From Hyalella azteca (Eukaryota > Arthropoda > Malacostraca > Amphipoda > Hyalellidae), in NCBI RefSeq assembly GCF_000764305.2, contig NW_025946635.1, positions 57,501 through 121,500 of the forward strand: 64,000 bases of DNA. The letters are read 5' to 3'. The notes below the pieces were generated by a model. It saw only the letters and a program-made list of their open reading frames with translations. It had not been told where the DNA came from and did no database searches. Position numbers and translations under genes: made by a program. Shown here in pieces: positions 23,101 through 34,164 of this stretch (its first letter is position 1; the number at the start of each line of letters is the position of its first letter).

Positions 23101-26100
23101 TAATAAATAAAATAAATTATAAAGTTATAATAAACTTTAGTTTCTCAGTAATGTTATTGCCAGAAATTCATTTGATAACATGGGTATTAAGTATTTTGCA
23201 TTGTGCATTCATTTTGAGTAGTAATGTAAACGTTGTTGTCATAAATAAAGTTATAATAAATAATAAATAAAATAAAGTATAAAGTTATAATAAACAGTAA
23301 GTAAAATAAAGTATAAATTTATAATAAAGTTTAGTTTCTCAGTAAATTTATTGCCAAAAATTCATGTGATTAAAAAAAATTCAACATGTTATTTGATAAT
23401 TTTGCACTGGAAATTCATAGTGAGTAGGTAATGTATTCTGACAGTGAGGGTCTCGTTATGAAAAGTTTCTCATTAATATCTCCTTAACCAAAAAAAAATT
23501 CTTGTAAGAACTACTACATTGGTGATTTTTTTACCCACTTGAAATTCGAATAGTCTGAGGAAGAGGTTCCTTCTTTATAGAACTGTTATGTCAAGGCATT
23601 GCGTATGCGAAGTTCCTTTCCCTCTCTGTGTGTTAATGAACAATTTTATTCTCTGGACTCATTTTAAGACAGTAAATCTAGCAGAATTTGCAAGGTTATT
23701 TTGGGATTCATGTATCTAATTAAACTAATTGCAGATTACTTTACACGTGAAGATGATCAAATTGTTATTGTCTGGGTTCAGTTTATATATTCTTCATTCA
23801 TTATTTATAAAATTTAGAATTTTTGGAATAATTTTCAAGAATATTCTGGGATTTTTTGTAATTTATTTACTCAATTGCAAATTTTTGTTCACATGAAGAT
23901 GTTCAAATTACTATTAGGTACTTGAACCTGCATTCGGCTCTTTCTTTTTTTCTGTAGCTGATAAAACATATCACTTCGGGTATTTTTTCTATAGCTGATA
24001 TAATGGTATATTACTTTAGGTATTTTTTCTATAGCTTATAAAATAGATCACTTCAGGTATTTTTTCTATAGCTTATAAAATATATCACTTCCGGTATTTT
24101 TATATAGCTTACAAAATGAAAATTTATGGTCGCGGCAGCTTCTGATTTGGATTACCAGAAGCTGGGGCGACTCTAAACTTTGACAGGGCCAAAAAAATTT
24201 ATTACTTCAGGTATTTTTTATAGGGCATTTTCTCTATAGTTTATAAAATACCAGTTATATTACTTTAGGTATTCCGGTGGGAGTCGTGGCAAGAGACGAC
24301 ACAGAAGCAGCGACGCTCAAGAGGAAGAGCACAACTCAGCCGACGCTTCAGCCTCCGCTGACGCTGAAGCCGAAGAAGCGCTCAAGAGTCGCCAGAAAGA
24401 TGAAGTTTACGTCAGCGTCAAAGTGATGCTCTTCCTGGTCCTCATGATGTGTGTCATGTTGCTGGCGCTTTATTACCTCTACAATTATCTTGGTGAGAAA
24501 TTACAGTTAATTAATTTAGATTGGATTAATTAATTAGAAAGTAGATTAGATTAATTAGTTAGAAATTGGATTAGATTAATTAATTAGAAATTAAATTAGA
24601 TTAATTAATTAGAATTTAGATTAGATTAATTCATTAGAAATTAAATTAAATTAATTGATTAGAAATATATTTTTTATTGCCTCTGGGCTCTTGTTTTTAA
24701 GATCTCACAAATGATGCAGGCTATACCAGCTGTTGTGGTCATTAAAAAACAGAAAATTTGAGATAAAAAGTTGTTAAAAACATCAAAAAAGTTAACTTAT
24801 GAAAATGTTTAATAAAGGCTCCATCTTACCTCTGTCGCTCGGTAAATAAAATCCAAAACTTCAGGAATGAAAACTTATTTCAGCCATGAAAATTTTAGTA
24901 TCAATAGTTTTTATTGAGTTTTGAGCACTTATCATTTGTTTATATGGAGCTCTAAGCAAATATCTATTTGATTTGTTTGTATAATAACTTAATGAAACAT
25001 GTTTACCATCTTCATCAAATCGCAGTCGTTCACAAAGGCAGGTTCATTTGCCAGAAAAGATAGCAATTCTGGGTACAATATGAATTTATGTAAGCAGATG
25101 GAAATATAGTGTAGATATCGAGCACAAATTGAATGCTGCGAGTGATGAGACGGTATTATCTACTGTAAATAGCCATGGTAATAATTTTTATAGCCATTAA
25201 GTCTATATTATTGATTGTATATGGCCATGGTAATAATTTTTCTAGCAATTAAATACCTATATATTATTGCTTGTATATGGCCAAGGTAATAATTTTTATA
25301 TCGATTTAGTCAATATTACTGACTGTATATGACCATTATAATAATGTAGTCTGTATGATGTACAGTGTACGTGATCATCGGGCTGTTCTGCATAGCGTCC
25401 GTGACGGCCGTGTACAGCTGCCTCGAGCCTCTGGTGCTTATGTTGCCGTGTGCTACATGCAGGTTAATACATAATTTAATGATTAATAAATTAATAATTT
25501 GAATAATTATTAAATTAATAATTTAAATAATTGTTAAATTAGTTATTCTATTGTTAATAATTTCCATCTCATTGTTGAATGTCAATAGATTTCTTTAATT
25601 CTGAATAGCTTTGTTTTATGTTAATAATTTCAGTCTCATTGTAAAATTCTGACTTTATTTGAGACGTGCTCATTCAGTATAGTATTTAAAAATACCTTTT
25701 TATTGAATAATAATTATTAATTTTTATTAGAAATTTGTGCTTTTGAAAAATTTTGCTGGCTTGTTAGTGATAATTACTGATTTTGTGTAGAAAATAAAAA
25801 AAATACATTGGCAATAAATAATTTTCAATTTAAATTTTATTTACAAAAACTAGTATGAATATTAATTAATTAGTATGAATATTTCAATATCTGCTCTGTG
25901 TACAAAGACATGAAGTAGACTCATCTACCCAACATCTACCTTGTTGCAAACATGAAATTAGGCTGTCATCTACCCTGCATCTTCCTTCCACTCAACAGAT
26001 AGAGTAACCTGTCATCTACCCTACATCTACCTTGCCATAAACACATGAAGTAGACTGTCATCTACCTTGCCATAAGCACCTGAAGTAGACATACCTACAC

Positions 26101-29100
26101 TACATTTACCATGCCATAAGCACCTGAAGTAGACTCATCTACCACACAGAACACCGCACTTCAACATGTACCTTGCACTAAACACCTGAAGTAGACTCAT
26201 CTACCCACATAACACCCCACTTCAACATCTACCCTACACTCAACATCTGAAGTAGACTCATCTACCCACAGAACACCGCCCTTCAACATCTACCCTACAC
26301 TCAACACCTGAAGTAGACTCATCTACCCACAGAACGCCCCACTTCAACATCTACCATGCACTAAACACCTGAAGTAGACTCATCTACCCCACAGGACCCC
26401 CCACTTCAACATCTACGTGCTGCGCGGCCAGGTTGAGGTGCGGCAGCTGCTGCTCTTCAGCTTCTCCGTCGCCCTCGCGCTCGCCTGGCTCCTGCTCAGG
26501 AATGAGTCCTACGCCTGGATCCTGCAGGACATCCTCGGGGTTGCTTTCTGGTCAGATATCCTGCTTTGTATCCGCAATATCCTTCCATATTGTATGTATC
26601 CTGCGGGATATCCTTGGTGTTGCTTTCTGGTCAGATATCCTGCTTTGTATCCGCAATATCCTTCCATATTGTATGTATCCTGCGGGATATCCTTGGTGTT
26701 GCTTTCTGGTCAGATATCCTGCTTTGTATCCGCAATATCCTTCCATATTCTTGTATGTATTCTGCGGGGTATCCTTGGTGAGATATCCTGCTATGTATCC
26801 ACAATATCCTTCATTATTCCTGCAGGATATCCTTAGTGTTGCTTTCTGGTGAGATATCCTCCCGGATGTCCGCTATATCCTTCCTTATTCCTGCATGTAT
26901 CCTGCAGGATATCCTTGCTTAGATATCTTGCTTTGTATCCTTTTGTATCCTCAATAGTCAATATCTAATGATATCACCTAATTATCCAGTCCTATACATG
27001 TATCCACAATATCTAATCTTATCACTTCCTTATCCAGTCCTTAGCATGTATCCTACAGGATATTCGTTTCTTTATGGCTAGATATCCGGCCATATGTCCA
27101 CAATATCCAATCTCCAAGCTTATTCATTCACCAGCAAAGATGTGCGATTTATTTTTCTCATTGAATAAAGCCACGATAGGTGAAGCAGTAAATAATTACC
27201 TAAATATAGTTATTTGACTTGAATAACTATATATAGTTAATTCTATATAACTATATAAGGTTATTTGACTTCAATAACTACACATAGTTAATTCTATATA
27301 ACTATATCTAGTTATAACTATATGTAAATATATATAGTTATAACTATATGCAGGTTTGATTGAAAACTAGAGCGTTATTTTTATTAACAATTTTCTTAAT
27401 GTTTTTGTTAATTAAAGACTGCTGCAGTCTTCAATGAAACCTGTACAAATGAAGAACTTCTGCCTAACTACACTTATAACTATATGTAGCTATATGTAGT
27501 TATAACTATATATAGTTATATAGAGGTATAACTATTTGTTATCATATTCCCTTCCAATGTTGAATGATTTATTCCATCAAGCATTTCAGCATAATGACAT
27601 TTTCTCTGTTTATTATTATATTTTATTAAAGATATTTTATTTATTCTATTATGATATATTATTAATGATATTTTATTTATTATATTATTATATTTTATCG
27701 AAGATATTTCATTCACTATATTATTATATTTTATTAAACATATTTTATTTATTATATTTTCTCAAAGATATTATATTTATTATATTATTATACTTTATCA
27801 AAGACATTTTGTTTACTATATTATTATATATTATATCAAATATATTTTATTTATAATTTTATTACATTTTCCCCGTCTCAGCATCAACATGCTGCGTCTG
27901 ATCCGTCTGCCTAACCTGAAGATCTGCACGGTGCTGCTCGCCTGTCTCTTCTTCTATGATATCTTCTTCGTGTTCATCACCCCGCTCTTCACCTCCGTGA
28001 GTAACTTCTTCTTTAGACTTTAGATCTTCTTTATAAACTTTAGCTCTTCTTCTTTAAAAACTTTTAACTCTTCTTCTTTAAAAACTTTGACTCCTCTTTA
28101 TAAACTTTAACTCTTCTTCTTTAAAAACTTTAACTCTTCTTCTTTAAAAACTTTAACTCTTCTTTAAAAACTTTAACTCTTCTTCTTTAAAAACTTTAAC
28201 TCTTCTTCTTTAAAAACTTTAACTCTTCTTCTTTAAAAACGTTAGCTCTTCTTCTTTAAAAACTTTAGCTCTTCTTCTTTAAAAACTTTAGCTCTTCTTC
28301 TTTAAAAACTTTAGCTCTTCTTCTTTGAAAACTTTAGTTCTTCTTCATTAAAAACTTTAACTCATCTAAGTATACTTTATTCTTTACTTAACTTTATTCT
28401 TATCTTCTAAGATTTGATTGACACTGATTATTATATATTAAATTATTACATATATAATTATATTATTATTTGTTATTATATATTATATTATACAGAGTAG
28501 ATTATGATGTTGTTATCTCAGGACGGCAACAGCATCATGGTGGAGGTGGCTAAGGGCAGCGGTGAACAAGGGGAACAGCTTCCCATGGTGTTCAAAGTTC
28601 CACACTTCGTGTACTCCGAGGCGAGTATAACAAATATATAACAAATATTATTAATATATAACTGATATATTACGTATATTCCCATGGTGTTCAAAGTTCC
28701 ACACTTCGTGTACTCGGAGGCGAGTATACAAACAAACATAATTTCCTCGTATATTTAAATGATATATGATATAGGTATATATTATATACAGAGCTGGGCA
28801 GCGCTACTTTGAAATGTAGCGACTGCTACATGCTCTAAATGTAGCGGGCGCTACCGCTACAATTGCTTAAATGTAGCGCTGCTACCGCTACCGCTACATG
28901 TAGGCTCTACATACTGCCCACCTCTGATTATATATAACAATGTCTCAGTGCCCACGTCAGTGTCAGTGTCATACGTGTTACTCCGTCCCTCGAGTTACAA
29001 TGTTTTATGCTGTGCAGTTATTGTTGTGGATAAAAGTGGCTTTTGTGTTATGTTATTTTGGTGATTTATAATATCACTGACAAAAGTGTACCAGCCTTGA

Positions 29101-32100
29101 ATACATACTATGTAGTGTTGTAGCTTTGAAAGAATACTGCTTTAGTTACCAAGTGTCGCGGCTGTGTCTTTGAAATGTCGCATATATAACTGTTAATCTT
29201 ACTTAATGTCACATCTATAACTGTTAATCTTACTTAATGTCGCATCTATAACTGTTAATCTTATGACCATAAAGTGTAGCAGCTCTCACCATAAAGTGTC
29301 GCAGCTCTCACCATAAAGTGTAGCAGCTCTCACCATAAAGTGTTGCAGCTCTCACCATAAAGTGTCGCAGCTCTCACCATAAAGTGTAGCAGCTCTCACC
29401 AAGTGTCGCAGCTCTCACCATAAAGTGTAGCAGCTCTCACCATAAAGAGTAGCAACTCTCACCATAATGTGTAGCAGCTCTCACCATAAAGTGTAGCAAC
29501 TCTCACCATAAAGTGTCACAGCTCTTATAAAGTGTAGCAGCTCTCACCATAAAGTGTAGCAGCTCTCACCATAAAGTGTAGCANNNNNNNNNNNNNNNNN
29601 NNNNNNNNNNNNNNNNNNNNNNNNNNNNNNNNNNNNNNNNNNNNNNNNNNNNNNNNNNNNNNNNNNNNNNNNNNNNNNNNNNNNNNNNNNNNNNNNNNNN
29701 NNNNNNNNNNNNNNNNNNNNNNNNNNNNNNNNNNNNNNNNNNNNNNNNNNNNNNNNNNNNNNNNNNNNNNNNNNNNNNNNNNNNNNNNNNNNNNNNNNNN
29801 NNNNNNNNNNNNNNNNNNNNNNNNNNNNNNNNNNNNNNNNNNNNNNNNNNNNNNNNNNNNNNNNNNNNNNNNNNNNNNNNNNNNNNNNNNNNNNNNNNNN
29901 NNNNNNNNNNNNNNNNNNNNNNNNNNNNNNNNNNNNNNNNNNNNNNNNNNNNNNNNNNNNNNNNNNNNNNNNNNNNNNNNNNNNNNNNNNNNNNNNNNNN
30001 NNNNNNNNNNNNNNNNNNNNNNNNNNNNNNNNNNNNNNNNNNNNNNNNNNNNNNNNNNNNNNNNNNNNNNNNNNNNNNNNNNNNNNNNNNNNNNNNNNNN
30101 NNNNNNNNNNNNNNNNNNNNNNGTCAGTGTCAGTGTCCACGTCAGTGTCAGTGTCCACGTCAGTGTCAGTGTCCACGTCAGTGTCTGTCTCTTATACACA
30201 TCTAGATGTGTATAAGAGACAGGTGCAGGTGTGCGGGCTCTCAGGCAACTATAACCTGCTGGGGTTCGGTGACGTGCTCGTGCCTGGGCTGCTCATCGCA
30301 TTCCTGTACTACTTCGACCTCAGCACCCGGCCTCACAGATGGCCGCTCTACTTCACCGTCAACATTATAGGTTAGTTACCTGTCGTGTTGATGTAGGTAA
30401 TGTGTTTAAAAGTACATAAATATGTAGGTATTGTAGGTATGTATGGGCATTTAAATATGTAGGTATAGTATTTAGGAGCATTTATTTATCTAGGGAAGGT
30501 AATCTTAAACTTCCAGCCATAATAATGGCCGCTCTACTTCACTGTCAACATTATAGGTTAGTTACCTGAGTCATGTTAATGTAGATAATGCATTTAAAGA
30601 TAGTTCAATATATAGGTATTGCATTTAAAAGTATAGGTAATGTAGGTATTTATGATTATTTTTTATGTGTAAGTAATACACTAATATTAAGATCCCTTCA
30701 CCGCCAACATTATAGGTGTGCCATCTGACTCATGTTGATGTAGGAAATGCTAGTATTTAAATATGTAGGTGATGTATTTAGAAGCCTTTATTTATGTTGG
30801 TACATGCATTTAAAAGTACTTTAAATATGTACTGGACGTATTTTGGAGCATTTATTTATGTAGGTACGTAATGCACTTAAAAATATTTATATATGTAGGT
30901 ATTGCATTTAAAAGTATTTAAATATGTAGGTAATGTATATATGGTCATTTATTTATGTAGGTAATGTGTTTTAAATTCTAATAACGTATGCCCGTTCATT
31001 ACTATAACGTGTAAGAAGACAAGTAGTTATTGCTAAGTATGTCGTGTTTTAATTGTCAGTAATGTATGCTTTTTTATAATACAGGAAACAAAATATAGTT
31101 GTTATTTCTAAGCATATGCGGTTGTTCCGTTGAAAAGTACGTAATAAGTGAAAATCGAGTTAGTGGTCATTTGATTCTCAATGGTCGTTTTTTATTCAGG
31201 AATAGACGAGAAATTTAAATGTGCTTCATTATTTAAATGATCTATTTTTAAATTGTACCTACTGCACTATTTTTATACTATTATACTTACTATTTTTATA
31301 CTGTACCTACTCAGTGCTTACTGAGTACTGAGTCGCGCTTCTACACTGCATCAGTGTGGACAGTGTTATTTATTAGACTTCTTAACCATGATATTTATAC
31401 TGAACTTTAGGTGCTAATGATATTTGTATTGTATTTCTCTTATTTGGTATTTTTTCGAGAAATGTTGACGAAAATTACGATATGTTTGCGAATGCGTTTA
31501 CTCTAAAACTATTTCAAATATATATTATAATTATATTTGAAAGTATTTAGAAATGTGTTCACATCAGTGTCAGTGTCCACGTCAGTGTCAGTGTCCACGT
31601 CAGTGTCAGTGTCCACGTCAGTGTCAGTGTCCACGTCAGTGTCAGTGTCCGCGTCAGTGGCAGTGTCCGCGTCAGTGTCAGTGTCCGCGTCAGTGTCAGT
31701 GTCCGCGTCAGTGTCAGTGTCCGCGTCAGTGTCAGTGTCCGCCAGGGAGCGTCTGTGGCTGATGAGCAAAGCAGCCGCGCCGCTCACTCGCTGACCCTTG
31801 TTCTACTTCTACCCCTACCCCTACTCTACTTCTACTCCTACTCTAATTCTACTCCTGCCCTACTTCTACTCTACTTCTACTGCTACTCTACTTGTACTGC
31901 TACTCTACTTCTACTGCTACTCTATTTCTACTGCTACTCTACTTCTACGTTACATGCTGCTATATATATCCGTGCTGTACATGCTGCTATATATATGCGT
32001 GCACTACACAGCGTACAGCGTGGGGCTGTGCCTGACGTTCCTGGCGCTGTACATGATGCGCAGTGCACAGCCCGCGCTGCTGTACCTCGTGCCCTGTACG

Positions 32101-34160
32101 CTGCTCGTCACGGTCGTCATCGCGGCGCTCAGGGGCGACCTCGCCGCCATGTGGGCGCCTGCTGCTGCACCGGTACTCTTATCATTGTTATCTTGTTATC
32201 TTTATCATCGTTATGGTTGTTATCATCATAGACCTCGCCGCCATGTGGGCGCCTGCTGCTGCACCGGTAATGTTATCATTGTTATCTTGTTATCATTACC
32301 ATCGTTATAGTTGTTATCACCATAGACCTCGCCAGCATGTGGGCGCCTGCTGCTGCACAGGTACTGTTTCCAGCGTTATTGATGTTATCTTTACCATTAT
32401 TATCTTTGTTATCATTAACATCATTATTGTAGTTATCATAAACATTATTATCTTTGTTATCATTAACATCATTATTGTAGTTATCATTAACATCATTATC
32501 TTTGTTATCGCTACCATCATTATGGCTGTTTTCANCACCGTTATAGTAGCAGCAGTATCCACAAGCACTTCGTTGAAGACCATAACAGCCCTGTTCCCAA
32601 CAACATATCTGACTGTTTCTCTGTAATTCATTCTTTTTCTGAAGTATTAGACCTTAGAATAGCGGAGACAATAGCTATTAGACAAAATAATCCGTTCATC
32701 AATGTAAAATACCAAGAGATGTCAAATTTCCTCAATTTGTATAGATAAAATCTGATCTGATATTTAATGTATTCTTATCTGAATTTCTATTCTTTCCAGA
32801 TTATCATCTTATTTACTCTGATCATGGCTAAAGTGTAGATAGCCGAAACGTTAGAATATATGGATTTTTATTTCAGAACTGCGATCGTGTCTTTTTTATC
32901 CAGAATCATTATTCGACGCCTAAGTGTAATTGAAAAGGAAGTTTTTAGAAAACTTGAAAAACTGTTGAAACTCTATATATCATTAACATCATTATCTTTG
33001 TTATCGTTACCATCATTATGGTTGTTATCATTACCATAATTATAGTTATTATCATTACCATCATCATTGTAGTTATCATCGCCGTCATCATTATGTTTGT
33101 TATCATCGCTGTCATCAATGTAGTTATCATCGGCATAATCTTTAATTTTGTTATTATCGTCATCATCATTGTAGTTATCATCGCCGTTATCATTGTGTTT
33201 GTTGTTATCATCACAGTTATCATTGTGTTTCTTGTTATCATTGCCGTCATCATTGTAGCTATCATTATCGTCACCATAATAACTATTGTCATTGGCATCA
33301 TGATTATATTTATTATCAATATGTTTTTCACCATCTTTATTATTTACTCATCTAATTGATTAGTACATTTCTTATCATAATCTTGATTATGAATGTTAAC
33401 ATCTTCATGATTTTGTTAATTATCTTCTACAAGATTGGCATTATTTCCACGATCATATTTTTTTAACTTCATCACTGCCATTATAATCATTTATAAATAT
33501 GATAATTATTATCTTTATCATTAATTTAATCTCTCTTTATCTCATCACATTCAGTATCGTGTATAATATCATTTTCATCATTACTATCGTTGTTATCATT
33601 GTCTTCATGGTTACTCTCTGCAATTTATTCACCGCTTATCATTGTCTGTAAGTTTGTCTTCATTATCATCTTTTTTTCTGGCTTTACTTGCTTTATTATC
33701 TCTGCATAACCATTACCTTGCTTCATTACCTTTTCATTGCCATCATTTTTCTTCATTATCGTTGCATTATCACATCTTACTTTATTATTGTCACATTGTC
33801 GTTACCTTCGCTTTATTATTACCTTGCTTCATTATCATATCACTATCATTATCTTATCAGTTATCACCATCATTATCTTATCACTGTCATTATCTTATCA
33901 CCATCATTATCTTATCACCATCATTATCTTATCACCATCATTATCTTATCACCATCATTATCTTATCACCATCTACTGACGTGCGCTTGTCTCGGCAGGA
34001 CGAGGCGCTCGACAAGATACATTATCTTATCACCATCATTATCTTATCACCATCTACTGACGTGCGCTTGTCTCGGCAGGACGAGGCGCTCGACAAGATA
34101 CACGACGAAGGCGACGACGCGGCTGCGGGGGACCACGGGACCAGGGATGACGTGCCTTAG
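20117..34160 (+). CDS. SPPL2: Signal peptide peptidase-like 2 (intramembrane aspartyl protease), 14 coding exons
   Basis: Reconstructed exons: 20117-20161, 20429-20528, 20730-20902, 21860-22006, 22315-22431, 22762-22901, 24269-24492, 25366-25462, 26395-26550, 27882-27996, 28522-28620, 30229-30370, 32012-32172, 34080-34160. They total 1,797 nt in one frame, 598 residues, close to human SPPL2B. All junction phases fit. Exons 1-2 are the least certain, because both need a GTGTAA donor. The N-terminus is a signal peptide ([14 protein letters not shown]). Exons 3-6 encode the lumenal PA-type domain, exons 6-13 nine membrane segments, and exon 14 a short acidic tail. The catalytic motifs are [12 protein letters not shown] (exon 10), [13 protein letters not shown] (exon 12) and QPALLYLVP (exon 13). 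SPPL2 proteases cut type II membrane stubs in endosomes/lysosomes or the plasma membrane. The lumenal domain excludes SPP and SPPL3. Exon 12 is preceded by an assembly artefact. Confidence 0.92.
20730..22431 (+). other. SPPL2: SPPL2 lumenal protease-associated (PA) domain exons
   Basis: Exons 3-5 encode a segment containing [14 protein letters not shown], aligned with the family's YCxLYNPxWxxLP signature. [32 protein letters not shown] and [13 protein letters not shown] follow, matching the family order GNCTFYEKARLAQ then GAxGLLIV. Sequons include NDTNCS, NVS and NAT, so N-glycosylation in the ER lumen is likely. Introns after exons 3, 4 and 5 are all phase 0. Confidence 0.82.
22885..23430 (+). 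repeat. Diverged tandem copies of SPPL2 exon 6 end plus donor, in intron 6
   Basis: The real junction gcatcaggcattcattgtga is echoed at about 23031 (near-identical, with gtgagtaa), 23198 (gcattgtgcattcattttga) and 23402 (gcactggaaattcatagtga). Each lies within a ~165-200 bp unit that also holds (aataaagtataaagtt)n. Confidence 0.75.
24117..24188 (+). repeat. 77-bp hairpin element, copy 2
   Basis: The core gcggcagcttctgatttgga and ggggcgactctaaa are conserved. The first bases are lost and the left flank reads aaatttatggtcgcgg. It sits in SPPL2 intron 6, about 80 bases before exon 7. Confidence 0.85.
24500..24665 (+). repeat. AT-rich ~25-bp tandem repeat in SPPL2 intron 7
   Basis: About six units of ttagattaattaattagaaa begin directly after the exon 7 donor. 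The rest of intron 7 (to 25365) has three diverged copies of a 'tgtatatggccatggtaata' segment at 25160-25345. Confidence 0.8.
25890..26394 (+). repeat. ~60-bp array carrying copies of the exon 9 acceptor
   Basis: Units read gaagtagactcatctaccca, then cagaacaccgcacttcaaca, then tctaccctacactcaacacc. The last unit becomes the real acceptor and exon start (cacag, then gaccccccacttcaacatct). About eight or nine units are recognisable, getting more regular toward the exon. Confidence 0.85.
26525..26960 (+). repeat. ~78-bp array carrying copies of exon 9 end plus donor
   Basis: The real exon end (gacatcctcggggttgcttt, then ctg and donor gtcagat) is repeated as ggatatccttggtgttgctt followed by tctggtcagatatcctgc. 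Three good copies and several decayed ones follow in intron 9. The array opens long ORFs in more than one frame; these are not genes. Confidence 0.85.
27200..27860. repeat. Low-complexity palindromic TA-rich DNA in SPPL2 intron 9
   Basis: Repeated self-complementary tataactatatatagtta blocks (27215-27535) flank an inverted-repeat element at 27353-27455 (caggtttgattgaa ... ttcaatgaaacctg). A (ttattatattttatt)n tract leads up to exon 10. Confidence 0.7.
28008..28370 (+). repeat. ~23-bp pyrimidine-rich array in SPPL2 intron 10
   Basis: About fifteen units of aactcttcttctttaaaaac begin ten bases after the exon 10 donor and fill most of the intron. The unit includes bases from the donor-proximal intron (acttcttctttag). 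Confidence 0.85.
28583..28730 (+). repeat. Duplicated exon 11 end plus GC-type donor
   Basis: The 48-bp segment cccatggtgttcaaagttcc ... gaggcgagtata at the exon 11 end occurs again 100 bases downstream with one substitution (tccgag versus tcggag). The second copy has no acceptor directly before it. Confidence 0.9.
28789..28926. mobile_element. 138-bp hAT-derived MITE with perfect 8-bp target duplication
   Basis: It starts CAGAGCTGGGCAGCGCTAC and ends GCCCACCTCTG, and is flanked on both sides by ATTATATA (28781-28788, 28927-28934). The interior is built of gtagcgggcgctaccgctac repeats. The same termini bound the longer element at 39571-40801, its likely parent family. Confidence 0.9.
29275..29583 (+). 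repeat. 22-bp minisatellite running into the second assembly gap
   Basis: About fourteen units of ctctcaccataaagtgtagc(ag) occur in SPPL2 intron 11. The array runs into the N gap, so its true length is unknown. Confidence 0.9.
29584..30122. other. Assembly gap (N run, 539 bases)
   Basis: All bases are N, inside SPPL2 intron 11 and with minisatellites on both sides. A further single N lies at 32535. Confidence 1.
30123..30184 (+). repeat. 18-bp minisatellite fragment between gap and adapter
   Basis: About three and a half units of gtcagtgtcagtgtccac, identical to the array at 31560-31740 in the next intron. Confidence 0.9.
30185..30222. other. Nextera mate-pair junction adapter (second copy)
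   Basis: The same 38-bp head-to-head mosaic-end palindrome as at 517-554. It ends six bases before SPPL2 exon 12, leaving only gtgcag as native intron. The join between the minisatellite on its left and exon 12 is therefore not reliable. Confidence 0.96.
30337..30720 (+). repeat. Copies of exon 12 end plus donor in SPPL2 intron 12
   Basis: The exon end ggccgctctacttcaccgtc, aacattatag and donor gttagttacctg are copied at 30527-30570 with one change in the exon part. A shorter, decayed copy lies at 30693-30725 (cccttcaccgccaacattat). Later intron DNA (30750-30970) is a loose atgtaggtaatgtatttaaa repeat. Confidence 0.88.
31558..31742 (+). repeat. 18-bp minisatellite in SPPL2 intron 12
   Basis: About ten units of gtcagtgtcagtgtccac, shifting to ...gtccgc in the second half. 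It opens ORFs (Asp/Thr or Ser/Val repeats) in several frames on both strands that are not genes. A (ctactctacttctactg)n tract at 31797-31960 follows, up to exon 13. Confidence 0.92.
32140..32362 (+). repeat. Three copies of exon 13 end plus donor
   Basis: The exon end gacctcgccgccatgtgggc, gcctgctgctgcaccg and donor gta at 32137-32175 recurs at 32231-32270 and 32324-32364 (the last with one Gly-to-Ser-type change and cacag|gtact). Spacers are gttatcattgttatcttgtt microsatellite. Confidence 0.9.
32365..33360 (+). repeat. (ttatcattaccatca)n microsatellite, split by a retroelement fragment
   Basis: Trinucleotide-like tatcat/catcat repeats occur at 32365-32530 and resume at 32975-33345 in SPPL2 intron 13. 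The ORFs here are low-complexity Ile/Met strings and not genes. Confidence 0.85.
32557..32920 (+). mobile_element. 3' fragment of a reverse-transcribing element (Penelope-like)
   Basis: An uninterrupted 63-codon frame ends with a TAA at 32746. It includes [21 protein letters not shown] followed by NNPFINVK. A pattern of His-Ser-Phe, then an acidic/Ile helix, then 'IRxxxPxxN' is typical of the GIY-YIG endonuclease end of Penelope-like elements and related retroelements. The following tagccgaaacgttagaatat resembles their 3' ends. It is 5'-truncated and non-functional. The family assignment is inference from memory of the pattern. Confidence 0.55.
33840..34100 (+). repeat. 81-bp in-frame duplication of exon 14 acceptor and start
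   Basis: The segment ctactgacgtgcgcttgtct, cggcag, gacgaggcgctcgacaagat occurs at 33973-34018 and again at 34054-34099. It sits within (atcttatcaccatcatt)n repeats. Both acceptors are intact and 81 bases apart, so exon 14 could begin at 33999 or 34080 in the same frame. Confidence 0.92.
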
Positions 34161-34164
34161 TGGG

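Larger units (their letters stand above)
27882..32172 (+). other. SPPL2: SPPL2 catalytic membrane core (exons 10-13)
   Basis: Exon 10 carries the first active-site Asp in YD within a membrane helix. Exon 12 carries the second in GFGD. Exon 13 carries the PAL motif (QPALLYLVP), which shapes the active site in GxGD proteases. All three invariant motifs are intact, so the enzyme should be active. Exon 11 ([15 protein letters not shown]...[10 protein letters not shown]) is the conserved loop between the two catalytic helices. Confidence 0.93.

Noticed and set aside
26417..26852. Overlapping 139-codon ORFs starting in SPPL2 exon 9
   Set aside because: Only the part to 26550 is exon. The rest is the donor-derived tandem array read through.
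31509..31794. Asp-Thr-Asp / Ser-Val-Ser repeat ORFs
   Set aside because: 18-bp minisatellite in an intron, open in several frames and on both strands.
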